The notes beneath the pieces are model-generated. The model did not search any database. It saw nothing but the letters and a program-made list of their open reading frames with translations, and was not told the DNA's origin. A program made the translations under genes and the position numbers. Shown here piece by piece: positions 39,181 through 47,408 of a stretch of 64,000 nucleotides of DNA. Within the stretch, counting starts at the first letter, position 1. Each line of letters opens with the position of its first letter. Origin of the DNA: SAR324 cluster bacterium (lineage in GTDB: Bacteria; SAR324; NAC60-12); assembly GCA_028281495.1 (NCBI GenBank), contig JANQJU010000005.1, positions 60,480-124,479 of the forward strand, read 5' to 3'.

Positions 39181-40530
39181 ATGAATGATTCTTATACCGA
39201 TTTTCCTAAGAAGAAACGCCGTACCCGCACGACGGGGCAATGGATCATTACGTTTGCAGACATGATCACGCTGTTGTTTATCTTTTTTATTTACATCACC
39301 TTGGTCAACAACATTCCGGGAGTGGATTTTGAGGAATTGGTCACCGATTTAACCGAATCCGACCGTATCGTGACCATCCGAGCCAAACTGGAATTTCCGA
39401 CCGAATATTTGGTCTCCGTGCCGTTCTTGGTTCGGGGCAATGCCAAGTTCGGGAACGATCATAACCTGGAAGACAACCTCATCCTCATCCCCGCAGGACA
39501 AGAAGAAGGGACTTTCGATTTTGAGCTTTATGATAACGTGCTCCATCAACGAGACAAAAAATTGGAAATCATCATGGGAGGGCCGGTCTCGAACGCGCGT
39601 CCCAACGAAATCACCACACAAACGTATCAAATTGCTGACAACGACCCCACCCCCCAGGTGGCATGGGAAACAGACGAAATCGAAGTTTTGGAAACTGCGG
39701 GGGCAGTGAGCTTCCAAGCCAAGTTGAACAATCGCAGTGGCTTGCCGGTTGAAATCTATTATTCTGTGGACAGCGCGGCGGCTCCGGGGCTTGAGCACAA
39801 TCTGGAAAATGGTAGGCTCCGCATCTTGCCTGGAGAGACGGAGATCACCAAAACCTTCCGGCTCAAAACCAATCCCAAGTGGGAACCGACCAAAACCCTC
39901 GTCGTGACGATGGATTCCGCAAGTGATGCCATCATCGTGCACCCCCAAACGATGCTGATTCATGTATTGGATAGCCTCAACATCAAGGACTGTCGGGCGA
40001 TTGGCAATTATATGGAGGCTTATCCCGATGTGTTTGCCAATTTCCAGTTACGTGCCGATCCGCAACGCTGCATCATTTCCCTTCCGCAGGAATTCTTATT
40101 CCAAACTTTGAGTGCGGATTTGTCTTCAAAGGCAGAACAACTGTTAGGACCACTATTTGCCAGAATTCGAGAAACCTATCCTGACGACCTAGTGATCATT
40201 GAAGGCCATAGCGACCCCGCCCCCATCTTTAAAAACGATCCTTTGCGAACGAAATGCAAGGCCCGTTTCTGCAACAACTGGGAATTGAGTTCGGCTCGTG
40301 CCACATCGATGGCCTTGTTCATGATCAAACAGGTCGGATTCGATCCCACCAATCTATCGGTATCTGGCTTTGCGGACACCCGTCCCAAAGTTCCTTACAC
40401 CGAACTCACCGGCGAAATTTACGAAGCTGCCAAAGAAGCCAACCGCCGTGTGGAAATCATCCTGATAGATCCCACGCCAGAAATTCAAGCCACCCAACTG
40501 CTCTATGGAAAGCAATTGCAGGCCCTCTGA
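39181..40530 (+). CDS. MotB-like stator protein with two Calx-beta-like domains and OmpA domain
   Basis: This is a 449-residue protein. A basic N-terminus is followed by one membrane helix, QWIITFADMITLLFIFFIYI, with Asp27 in the FADMITLL motif at the position of MotB's proton-binding Asp. Residues about 50-270 hold two Calx-beta-like beta-sandwiches (LEDNLILIPAGQEEGTFDFE and LENGRLRILPGETEITKTFR occupy equivalent positions), which are not part of ordinary MotB. Residues about 290-449 are an OmpA-type peptidoglycan-binding domain with IIEGHSD, NWELSSARA, VSGFADTRP and NRRVEIIL. It should anchor the stator to peptidoglycan. It is longer than usual MotB (about 310) because of the insertion. Last gene of the motor operon. 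Confidence 0.88.
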   Translation: MNDSYTDFPKKKRRTRTTGQWIITFADMITLLFIFFIYITLVNNIPGVDFEELVTDLTESDRIVTIRAKLEFPTEYLVSVPFLVRGNAKFGNDHNLEDNLILIPAGQEEGTFDFELYDNVLHQRDKKLEIIMGGPVSNARPNEITTQTYQIADNDPTPQVAWETDEIEVLETAGAVSFQAKLNNRSGLPVEIYYSVDSAAAPGLEHNLENGRLRILPGETEITKTFRLKTNPKWEPTKTLVVTMDSASDAIIVHPQTMLIHVLDSLNIKDCRAIGNYMEAYPDVFANFQLRADPQRCIISLPQEFLFQTLSADLSSKAEQLLGPLFARIRETYPDDLVIIEGHSDPAPIFKNDPLRTKCKARFCNNWELSSARATSMALFMIKQVGFDPTNLSVSGFADTRPKVPYTELTGEIYEAAKEANRRVEIILIDPTPEIQATQLLYGKQLQAL

Positions 40531-40569
40531 TTGATGAAGACTTCCCCACTTCACAGCGGGGTGATAACA

Positions 40570-40805
40570 GGAAACGCTGAAGCTTTCCGAGAAAAGATCA
40601 ATTTTTGAGCCAGCATCCCTGAAAGTGTGCCCGTCTTGAGGATGGGCTTTCAGTTTATCGGCATGTTGTTGCAACTCAACTAGATATTCAAAAGGATTAC
40701 GCTGAACCAACTGGCAAGCGTAAATCAGACTCATCAACACATCTCCAACAAACGCTCCATCCAAAGTTTCGTAAAAATAGGCGTTTTTGCGATTACGGAT
40801 CGGAA
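40570..40805 (-). pseudogene. IS66-type transposase C-terminal relic
   Basis: On the reverse strand the frame reads RKNAYFYETLDGAFVGDVLM, then SLIYACQLVQRNPFEYLVEL, then QQHADKLKAHPQ. This matches the conserved C-terminal end of IS66-family transposases (RKNSLFY-T-NGA-VGD--MSLI-TC-----NPF-YL--LQ-HA). Nothing upstream in that frame looks like the catalytic domain, and the frame runs on into unrelated sequence and over the motB end, so it is a fragment. It sits between the motor operon and the eCIS genes. Confidence 0.7.
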
Positions 40806-41203
40806 AAAAAAGAATTACCCTGATGCTATTAGACTTAGTGATTTTCCTATTTAAAATCAGTGTATTAATTTTTATCATTTGATAATTTAATTAGCAAAGC
40901 ATGTCAGCCAATATACACTGGATATACAACGGGTTGTCGGGAGGCCGTCCACTCCACTTCTCATGGATTGTGGCTGTCCGTGAAAGGGGAAATTCCAAGC
41001 GTTATCGTTCCTATGGAATCATATAATGTCTTGCAAATGCTTTTAACACTACGTTAGGAGAGATTTAATTCATTCACACCTCACTGTAATGGTTGTAATA
41101 TTTCTACCAAATCAAGAGTTGTGTATTTCGAGTGATTTCAATTATTTAATAGTAAGAACCTCAATTTAAAAGAAACGATGGTGAACCCTCGAAGGAGAGA
41201 GTC
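40806..41203. other. Intergenic region upstream of the eCIS operon
   Basis: This is about 400 bases between the IS66 relic and the sheath gene, AT-rich and without a credible gene. A TATAAT hexamer at 41022-41027 is the only clear promoter-like element; no good -35 lies 17 bases before it. A strong GGAGAG ribosome-binding site precedes 41204. The G/C-rich stretch at 40937-40990 may be further transposon debris. Confidence 0.4.
41022..41027 (+). promoter_or_regulatory. Possible -10 element of the eCIS operon
   Basis: A perfect TATAAT about 180 bases upstream of the sheath gene. The -35 position is poor, so it would need an activator or be an extended -10-type promoter. The 5' leader would be long. 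Confidence 0.25.
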
Positions 41204-43219
41204 ATGAATAACCCAACAGCACCTGGTGTTTACATCCAGGAGATCTTCAATCAAGCTCCTTCCGTGGTGGGAGCTGCCACATCCATTCCCGCATTTATCG
41301 GTTTTACGGAGAAAGCGATCAACCCGGCCACGCTCCAACCCATCACTAACCCCCAACACATCACCAGTTATTTGGAATACCAATCCTATTTTGGGGGACC
41401 CGATCCCAGCAAAATAACAGCAAACATTGAAACATACCCCAACAGCACAAACATTTCGTTGTCAGTGCCTGATCCGGTGCCTCAATTCTTGATGGCCTAT
41501 GCCATTCAAATGTTTTTTCAAAACGGCGGCGGTTCCTGTTACATCGTCTCTATCGGCTCTTATTCCGATTCAACCTCTGCTGTTGATCTATTTAAAAAGG
41601 GGCTAACAGCCTTGAAAAAAGAAGATCATCCCACTCTTTTAGTACTCGTCGATGCAGTCAATCTCACACAAGCTCATTATTACAACACGTTGATTCCCCT
41701 AGCATTGAACCAGTGCGAGAAAGTGAAAGATCGCTTTTGTATTTTTGATGTGGTGATGAACCAATACTCAACAGCGAATACCCCTGCATCGTCTTCGGCC
41801 AACACCGACTCTGAAATTGATAACGATGTTTCAAATTTTCGCAACAATGTCGTGACAAACAATTTAGAATACGGCGCAGCCTATTATCCTTATTTGCAAA
41901 CGACGTTGAACTATCATTACACTCCCCAAACCGTCTCGGTAACCGTGAAAGGACCAGAGCTTTTTAAAACCGACAAAATTACAGGGTTGAGTGTCAGTTA
42001 CACTGGTACGGTTGCTCCGAAGCTTACGCTCAAAGTGAATTCCGCTCAAAAAAGTGCAGATCCCAAACCACCTTCATTTTCAATCAAAACTGAAGCCTCC
42101 TCACCGTCATTAACCATAACGGTGGTTGCAAACACCACCAACCAAGAAATCGTCACAGCCTGGGGAAAATCTGATAAGTCAAAAGGTAGTTTCGAAATCA
42201 CACCTCAAGATCCATCGGAAAAACAAACCGAATCGAAATCTCTGAAACTTACTCAATTTCCCTCCGCATCAAACCTCTATACCGCTAAGGCCACCGGTAT
42301 GCTGGTCAGTTATAACGGTAAGATTATACCAAAACTCTCTATTAAAACTGATGGTTCTGGGCCACCTTCCTTTTCAATCAACACCGATTCCTCTGCTCCA
42401 GCACTCACTATAACGGTGGCTTCAAATACAACTAGCAAGGCAGTCATTGACGCTTGGAATAATTATTTAAAAAACAATCCCAGTGGTAATTTCAATATCA
42501 CCCCTTATGGAGATTCAAAATCGGTCCCCCAACTGAATTCTACCAATTTGAAACAAGGCTCAACACTGACTTTGGACGCATTGCGGAACGTCGATTCCGG
42601 TTTAGCTAGCCAAGTCATTGCTGCTTTAGGGCAAACCAATGTCATCATGCCTCCTAGTTCCACGATTGCGGGCATCTATGCCACGGTCGATCAGCAGGTT
42701 GGTGTGTGGAAAGCTCCTGCGAACGTGAGTTTGACCTCAGTGGTCGGTCCAACCCTCAAGATCACCACAGAAGAACAAGGTCCGATGAACGTGACCAGTT
42801 CAGGAAAATCAATCAACGCCATACGGAGTTTTACTGGAAAAGGAACATTGGTTTGGGGAGCACGAACTCTGGACGGAAACGACAATTCGTTTCGTTACGT
42901 GTCCGTTCGGCGATTGTTCAATTATGTGGAGGGGTCGATTCAACCCTCCATCGATTTTGCCGTGTTTGAACCCAACAATGCCATGACTTGGTTAAAAATT
43001 CGCACCATGATCTCAACGTTTTTGGAAACTCTGTGGGAAGAAGGTGCTTTGGTGGGGGCTTCGCCATCGCAAGCATTTTATGTGCAAGTCGGATTGGGTG
43101 AGTCGATGACACAATCCGATGTGGACAACGGAAACTTAATCGTGAAAGTGGGCTTAGCGGTGGTTCGGCCTGCCGAATTCATCATTTTACAATTTACCCA
43201 GTTTGTCCAAAACAGCTAA
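41204..43219 (+). CDS. eCIS contractile tail sheath protein
   Basis: This is a 671-residue sheath subunit (Afp2/3/4, phage gp18 family). The N-terminus TAPGVYIQEIFNQAPSVVG and the C-terminal region RTLDGNDNSFRYVSVRRLFN, then YVEGSIQPSIDFAVFEPNN with WLKIRTMISTFLETLWEEGA, are typical. It polymerises around the inner tube and contracts to drive it into a target. Residues about 245-430 hold two similar ~80-residue beta-rich repeats (ITGLSVSYTGTVAPKLTLKV; ATGMLVSYNGKIIPKLSIKT) inserted into the surface part of the fold. Only one sheath gene is present, whereas Afp and PVC loci have three. A strong GGAGAG ribosome-binding site precedes it. First gene of the operon. Confidence 0.93.
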   Translation: MNNPTAPGVYIQEIFNQAPSVVGAATSIPAFIGFTEKAINPATLQPITNPQHITSYLEYQSYFGGPDPSKITANIETYPNSTNISLSVPDPVPQFLMAYAIQMFFQNGGGSCYIVSIGSYSDSTSAVDLFKKGLTALKKEDHPTLLVLVDAVNLTQAHYYNTLIPLALNQCEKVKDRFCIFDVVMNQYSTANTPASSSANTDSEIDNDVSNFRNNVVTNNLEYGAAYYPYLQTTLNYHYTPQTVSVTVKGPELFKTDKITGLSVSYTGTVAPKLTLKVNSAQKSADPKPPSFSIKTEASSPSLTITVVANTTNQEIVTAWGKSDKSKGSFEITPQDPSEKQTESKSLKLTQFPSASNLYTAKATGMLVSYNGKIIPKLSIKTDGSGPPSFSINTDSSAPALTITVASNTTSKAVIDAWNNYLKNNPSGNFNITPYGDSKSVPQLNSTNLKQGSTLTLDALRNVDSGLASQVIAALGQTNVIMPPSSTIAGIYATVDQQVGVWKAPANVSLTSVVGPTLKITTEEQGPMNVTSSGKSINAIRSFTGKGTLVWGARTLDGNDNSFRYVSVRRLFNYVEGSIQPSIDFAVFEPNNAMTWLKIRTMISTFLETLWEEGALVGASPSQAFYVQVGLGESMTQSDVDNGNLIVKVGLAVVRPAEFIILQFTQFVQNS

Positions 43220-43271
43220 TTCCCAATAGTTGAAATCTGCAACATCACCTTAAACGAACCAGGAGCTTCCT

Positions 43272-43727
43272 ATGGCCACGACTGCTAAACAGATGGAAAA
43301 TCAATACCCACTTCCAGCATGGAAATTTATCGTACACATGGCAAAGGATACTTACGCCTTCTCGGAAGTCTCCGGCCTATCAATCAGTTATCAAACCATC
43401 ACCTACAAAGATGGAATCAATGCTCCTTACCACATGCCAGGACAACCCACCCCCGTAGAACTCACTTTAAGAAAAGGGGTGATTCCGGGAGATTCCAAAT
43501 TGTTCGATTGGATTTCAACAGTCCAAATGAACACAGTGGAAAAGCGAGACATCACCATCAGTCTCAACAACGCGGATGCCCAACAAATTTTGGTGACATG
43601 GACCGTCAAAAACGCCTTTCCTAAGAGTTTGCATGCACCAACCTTCAATGCCAGTGCCAACGAGGTGGCGATTGAAAGTCTGGAACTCATGGCAGACTCA
43701 CTTTCGGTCACCTATAAAAAGCCGTAA
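43272..43727 (+). CDS. eCIS inner tube protein (Afp1/Afp5-like, gp19 family)
   Basis: This is a 151-residue tube subunit. YPLPAWKFIVHMAKDTYAFS, then EVSGLSISYQTITYKDG and the closing NEVAIESLELMADSLSV follow the conserved plan of phage T4 gp19-like tubes (VEV-GL---------GG; N-----IE-LELAH). Hexameric rings stack into the tube propelled by the sheath, with payloads probably carried in its lumen. AGGAG lies just before the ATG. It is the first of two tube genes; the second, 33 bases later, is more distant in sequence, so one may form the tube body and the other the tube-baseplate junction, as Afp1 and Afp5 do. Confidence 0.88.
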   Translation: MATTAKQMENQYPLPAWKFIVHMAKDTYAFSEVSGLSISYQTITYKDGINAPYHMPGQPTPVELTLRKGVIPGDSKLFDWISTVQMNTVEKRDITISLNNADAQQILVTWTVKNAFPKSLHAPTFNASANEVAIESLELMADSLSVTYKKP

Positions 43728-43760
43728 TTGAGTTAAAGACTCTGAGGACTGTGGAACCAT

Positions 43761-44234
43761 ATGGCACTATCGCTTAACAATGACTCATTTTCACTTCCGG
43801 TGAGTTATCGCTTCATGGCGGTGTTTTTTCTGGGAGGCTTCGTGCCCGATGTACTCGATGTTGCGTTTCAAAAAATCTCGGGGCTTTCTACTACCATTAC
43901 GACTCAGGATATCGTTTCGGGAGGAGACAATTTTAACAAGTATTCCTTGCCGACCCGAGTCACCCACGGCAATCTGGTTCTGGAACGTGGACTGGTTGTC
44001 AAATCGGCTCTAGATATCGCATTTGATGCGGCCATGAACACCATGATTTTGGTTCCGAGCAATGTCTTGGTCTCCCCTTTGAACAAAGATAATTTGCCGG
44101 TTTATGGTGGATGGTTGTTTGTGAATGCCTACCCGGTGAAGTGGACTCTTTCCGATTTCGATGCCAACGCCAATCAGGTGGTTATCGAGACCTTAGAGTT
44201 CGCTTACAAGCGAGTAAAAACGATGATTGTGTGA
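43761..44234 (+). CDS. eCIS second inner tube protein (gp19 family)
   Basis: This is a 157-residue tube-family protein: PVSYRFMAVFFLGGFVPDVL, then FQKISGLSTTITTQDIVSGG, LVLERGLVV, and an end NANQVVIETLEFAYKRVKTM. The SGLS, LERGLV and VIETLEFAY elements are those of T4 gp19-like tube proteins. It is probably the tube-initiator or baseplate-proximal ring (Afp5-like) because it is followed immediately by DUF5908 and LysM baseplate genes, as afp5-afp6-afp7 are. No strong ribosome-binding site is visible. Confidence 0.87.
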   Translation: MALSLNNDSFSLPVSYRFMAVFFLGGFVPDVLDVAFQKISGLSTTITTQDIVSGGDNFNKYSLPTRVTHGNLVLERGLVVKSALDIAFDAAMNTMILVPSNVLVSPLNKDNLPVYGGWLFVNAYPVKWTLSDFDANANQVVIETLEFAYKRVKTMIV

Positions 44235-44251
44235 GGAAAAGAGGGATACAA

Positions 44252-44425
44252 ATGACTGTGGAAATCAAAGAACTGACCATCAACGCAACCCTTGTGAAAA
44301 ATGCCGAGTCAGCTTTTTCTCTAACCGAAGAGCGGCCACCTATATCGGATAGCGAACGTGAGGAAATCATCGAAGCTTGCGTGGAGCAAGTCTTGAAACG
44401 CTTGGATCAATCCAAAGAGCGATAA
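44252..44425 (+). CDS. DUF5908 small eCIS protein (Afp6-like)
   Basis: This is a 57-residue protein beginning MTVEIKELTINATL and ending in an acidic/basic helix (EREEIIEACVEQVLKRLDQS). This pattern and its place between the tube and LysM genes match the DUF5908 family found in nearly the same position of eCIS loci. Its exact role is not known; a small baseplate or assembly part is likely. The ATG at 44252 has GAGGG about nine bases upstream; a longer frame from 44111 overlaps the tube gene and is rejected. Confidence 0.82.
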   Translation: MTVEIKELTINATLVKNAESAFSLTEERPPISDSEREEIIEACVEQVLKRLDQSKER

Positions 44426-44438
44426 GGAGAACGACACC

Positions 44439-45155
44439 ATGGGATTGTTATCCAGTTTATCCTCCAAATTACAAAAGCTAACCATCACGGCCATCGGAGA
44501 AAACGCTGCATTGGGGGAGACCTTCGAAGTTATGTTCAATCCCGAAACATACTCTCTGACCTATCAAAATAAATTTGCGGCACCCCAGGGCATCAACACC
44601 AGTGGTAAACAACAAATTTATTCTTACAGCCTTCCCGCACATCTTGCCTTAACCCTGATCTTCGACAACTCGCGAGGCCCCCATTTGGGAGGTTTGAATT
44701 CAATTGTTGGAGGTTTGAAACCCATCAGCCAACAGATCCAAACGTTTTATCGGATCACTACAAAGATGGACGGTCACAAACACTCGCCACATGAGCTGAA
44801 AATCGAGTGGGGTTCGCTGCATTTTGAAGGTTATCTCGAACAGCTCACCATTCATTACACCTTATTTGATCGCGCCGGAATTCCCCTCCGAGCCGAATTG
44901 AAGACGCAGTTTGTTGCTTCGGCGGATAAAAAAAAGCTGGCGATGCTAGAAAACAAGAGCTCCCCAGATCTCACCAAGATAGTTACCGTGAACGAAGGTG
45001 ACAAGTTGCCACAACTTGCCAAGCAAGAATATGGAGATCCGTCCCATTACATTGCCATTGCCCAAGCCAATCATCTCAATCATTTTCGGTCACTGGTTGC
45101 TGGTAGAAGATTGGTCTTTCCCCCCATTGATCCCAAAACTCAGGGGGAAACATGA
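44439..45155 (+). CDS. eCIS LysM-domain baseplate protein (Afp7-like)
   Basis: This is a 238-residue protein. The N-terminal ~170 residues resemble the phage gp53/Afp7-type baseplate domain (LGETFEVMFNPETYSLTYQN is the usual opening), and the C-terminus carries a LysM-like unit (VNEGDKLPQLAKQEYGDPSH, then AQANHLNHFRSLVAGRRLVF). In the family it links the tube to the baseplate hub. AAGGAG precedes the ATG. The stop overlaps the next ATG (ATGA at 45152-45155), indicating translational coupling to the spike gene. Confidence 0.9.
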   Translation: MGLLSSLSSKLQKLTITAIGENAALGETFEVMFNPETYSLTYQNKFAAPQGINTSGKQQIYSYSLPAHLALTLIFDNSRGPHLGGLNSIVGGLKPISQQIQTFYRITTKMDGHKHSPHELKIEWGSLHFEGYLEQLTIHYTLFDRAGIPLRAELKTQFVASADKKKLAMLENKSSPDLTKIVTVNEGDKLPQLAKQEYGDPSHYIAIAQANHLNHFRSLVAGRRLVFPPIDPKTQGET

Positions 45156-46933
45156 GTGCGATCACCGCCACCATCACCAGTGGAGGGAAACCGATAGACC
45201 CCACCTATGAAGTGATTTCGCTCGATATCCGCAAAGCAATCAACAAAATTCCGACTGCTGAAATGGTGTTGATCGATGGCAATCCAGCCAAACGAGAATT
45301 CAGTATCAGCAATAGTAAATTTTTTGAGCCAGGACATGTGATGGTCATCTTGCTCCGTTACGAGGGGGAAACAGGGCCTAGCGGAAAAGATCAACAGGTG
45401 TTTAAAGGGATCGTGGTTAAACAAGAGCTCAAAGGTTCACCGAACGGAACGTTGCTGAAGGTAGGGCTTAAAGATGTTGCTTACCAGCTCACCACTCAGC
45501 GGAAAAGTGTCGTGTTTTCCGAAGTAACCGATTCGGATGTTTGGCAACAATTGCTAGAGCCATTTCCTGAAGTGGAAGTTGGTTCGTTAACCAGTACAGA
45601 TATCGTATTTCCTGAAATGATCCAATATGCCTGTAGCAACTGGGATTTCTTGGTCACGCGTGCCGATGCCAACGGTTTTTGGGTGGCTCTCGAAGATGGG
45701 AAAATTTCGATCTTTCCCCCTAAGCCTAAAGATAAGCCGGTAGGGACCATCGATTATGGCATCGATTCCATTTATGACTTCGAATTCGAGTTGGACACGA
45801 GCCGTCAATACAGTTCAGTCTTAAGCACAAGTTGGGATAGCGAAAAACAAAAGATGACTGACTCTATGGTGGAGAATTCTTTTGAACTGGTTCAAGGCAA
45901 TATGGAGGTCGAGCCTAAATTCGGAGCCACCGATCATGAACTACTCATTGATTCAGGTTACATGACAAAAGAAGAACGAAAAGCCTGGGCCAAAGCAGCC
46001 ATGATCAAATCTCGCATGTCGATGTTACGCGGTCGCATTCAAATCGAAGGCCGGGCGGATTGGCTTTTGGGAAGTTTGGTGGAAATTAAGGGTCTTGGCA
46101 AACGATTCAACGGCAATACTCCAATCACAGGCATTCGCCATCGGGTGAATAAGGATGGGTGGCTTACAGATTGTCAGTTTGGAGCCTCCCCTGATTGGTT
46201 TTCTGAACGCCCCGATATGGCCAAGCCTGCGGCTTCTGGTTTAGTCGCCCCAGTCGCGGGTTTGCAAATCGGAATCGTGGTTAAGGTGGAAGAAGATCCT
46301 AAAGGAGAATATCGCGTGAGGGTGAAGATACCCACCATCGATAAACCTGAAGACAACATGGTTTGGGCCAGACTCGCTTCAATCTATTCTGGCGAAAAAC
46401 ATGGGGTTGTTTTCCGCCCCAATCCCAATGACGAGGTTGTGCTGGGCTTTTTGGGAGCCGATCCTCGGCAAGCCATTATATTGGGAGCAATGCATAGCAA
46501 GAAACAACCGCCACCGTTGGAACCCGACCCGAAAAAACCCAAAAACGGTATTGTGACTCCAGAGCAGACAAAACTGTTGTTCGATGGTGAAAACATCTCC
46601 GTAAGCCTAGAAACACCAAAAGGCAACTCATTGACCCTGACGGAAAAAGATGACCAGGCGGGTATTCTGTGGAAAGACCAGAACGAAAACCAAATTCAAA
46701 CGAACAGCAAAGGGATTTCCATTCACGATGGGAAAGAGGATCAAATCGTGATCACCCAAGGGGAAAGCATCACGATTCAAGACCAAGCTGGCAATCAGGT
46801 GGTGTTGAATCAAAAAGAAGGCATCACCCTCCAGGATAAAAACGGTAATCAGTTCAAGATGACTGGAAATGGCATCGAGATGGACTCTTCGCAGCCGGTG
46901 ACGATCAATGGTAGCGAAGTGCATTTGAAATGA
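45152..46933 (+). CDS. eCIS spike/hub protein (VgrG-like, Afp8)
   Basis: This is a 593-residue hub-spike protein. The N-terminal part (about 1-340) corresponds to the gpD/gp27-like hub (KAINKIPTAEMVLIDGNPAK; FLVTRADANGFWVALEDG). A gp5 OB-fold follows (GLQIGIVVKVEEDPKGEYRV, then VWARLASIYSGEKHGVVFRP and EVVLGFLGADPRQAIILGAM, which is the VgrG/gp5 motif). The last ~120 residues are short repeats ending in GNQVV/GNQFK patterns that form a trimeric beta-helix needle. It nucleates the tube and pierces the target. The start overlaps the LysM gene. Confidence 0.93.
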   Translation: MSAITATITSGGKPIDPTYEVISLDIRKAINKIPTAEMVLIDGNPAKREFSISNSKFFEPGHVMVILLRYEGETGPSGKDQQVFKGIVVKQELKGSPNGTLLKVGLKDVAYQLTTQRKSVVFSEVTDSDVWQQLLEPFPEVEVGSLTSTDIVFPEMIQYACSNWDFLVTRADANGFWVALEDGKISIFPPKPKDKPVGTIDYGIDSIYDFEFELDTSRQYSSVLSTSWDSEKQKMTDSMVENSFELVQGNMEVEPKFGATDHELLIDSGYMTKEERKAWAKAAMIKSRMSMLRGRIQIEGRADWLLGSLVEIKGLGKRFNGNTPITGIRHRVNKDGWLTDCQFGASPDWFSERPDMAKPAASGLVAPVAGLQIGIVVKVEEDPKGEYRVRVKIPTIDKPEDNMVWARLASIYSGEKHGVVFRPNPNDEVVLGFLGADPRQAIILGAMHSKKQPPPLEPDPKKPKNGIVTPEQTKLLFDGENISVSLETPKGNSLTLTEKDDQAGILWKDQNENQIQTNSKGISIHDGKEDQIVITQGESITIQDQAGNQVVLNQKEGITLQDKNGNQFKMTGNGIEMDSSQPVTINGSEVHLK

Positions 46934-46955
46934 GCGTCAAGCAAAAGGATTTCTG

Positions 46956-47408
46956 ATGGAAAACGATTATTTTTTAGGACGTGGATGGAGTTTTCCTCCT
47001 CAGTTCGACCCCATTGCGGGGGAGGCCATAATGAACTCGGGAGAAGCTAATGTCTCAGATGATCTTCAAGTGATTCTGACCACCATGCCTGGTGAACGCC
47101 CCATGTTGCCCCAATTTGGATGCGACCTGCATCGCTTTGCATTTGGGGATTTTGACCACCGTCTGTTGACCCAAATCCAAAATCTCATCCATGAATCTCT
47201 GTTGCTCTACGAGCCACGAATCTCGGTCAACAGCGTTTCGGTTGTGCCACAGGATAATGAACCCGGAATGCTCAACATCCAGGTGGACTATACGGTTCGT
47301 CAAACCAACAGCCGCTACAATAAGGTTTTCAGTTACTATCTTAACGAAGCCAGTGCGTTGTTGGAATCCACCTCTCAATCACCATCCAGCCCTCAATCGG
47401 GAACATGA
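46956..47408 (+). CDS. eCIS baseplate wedge protein (gp25/Afp9-like)
   Basis: This is a 150-residue gp25-like protein: YFLGRGWSFPPQFDPIAGEA opens it, and LTTMPGERPMLPQFGCDLHR, then FAFGDFD, is the family's signature (PGER-M-P-FG--L----F). gp25 starts sheath assembly in the baseplate wedge. AAGG sits eight bases before the ATG. The stop overlaps the following J-type gene (ATGA at 47405-47408). Confidence 0.93.
   Translation: MENDYFLGRGWSFPPQFDPIAGEAIMNSGEANVSDDLQVILTTMPGERPMLPQFGCDLHRFAFGDFDHRLLTQIQNLIHESLLLYEPRISVNSVSVVPQDNEPGMLNIQVDYTVRQTNSRYNKVFSYYLNEASALLESTSQSPSSPQSGT

Noticed and set aside
40541..40561. CCCC...GGGG inverted repeat after the MotB-like gene as a terminator
   Set aside because: The stem is only about four pairs with no T-run following.
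40354..40878. A 174-codon reverse frame taken as an intact gene
   Set aside because: Only its first half matches IS66 transposase; the rest is antisense to the MotB-like OmpA domain.
44111..44251. Longer N-terminus for the DUF5908 protein
   Set aside because: It overlaps the tube gene in another frame; the ATG at 44252 fits the family start and has GAGGG upstream.
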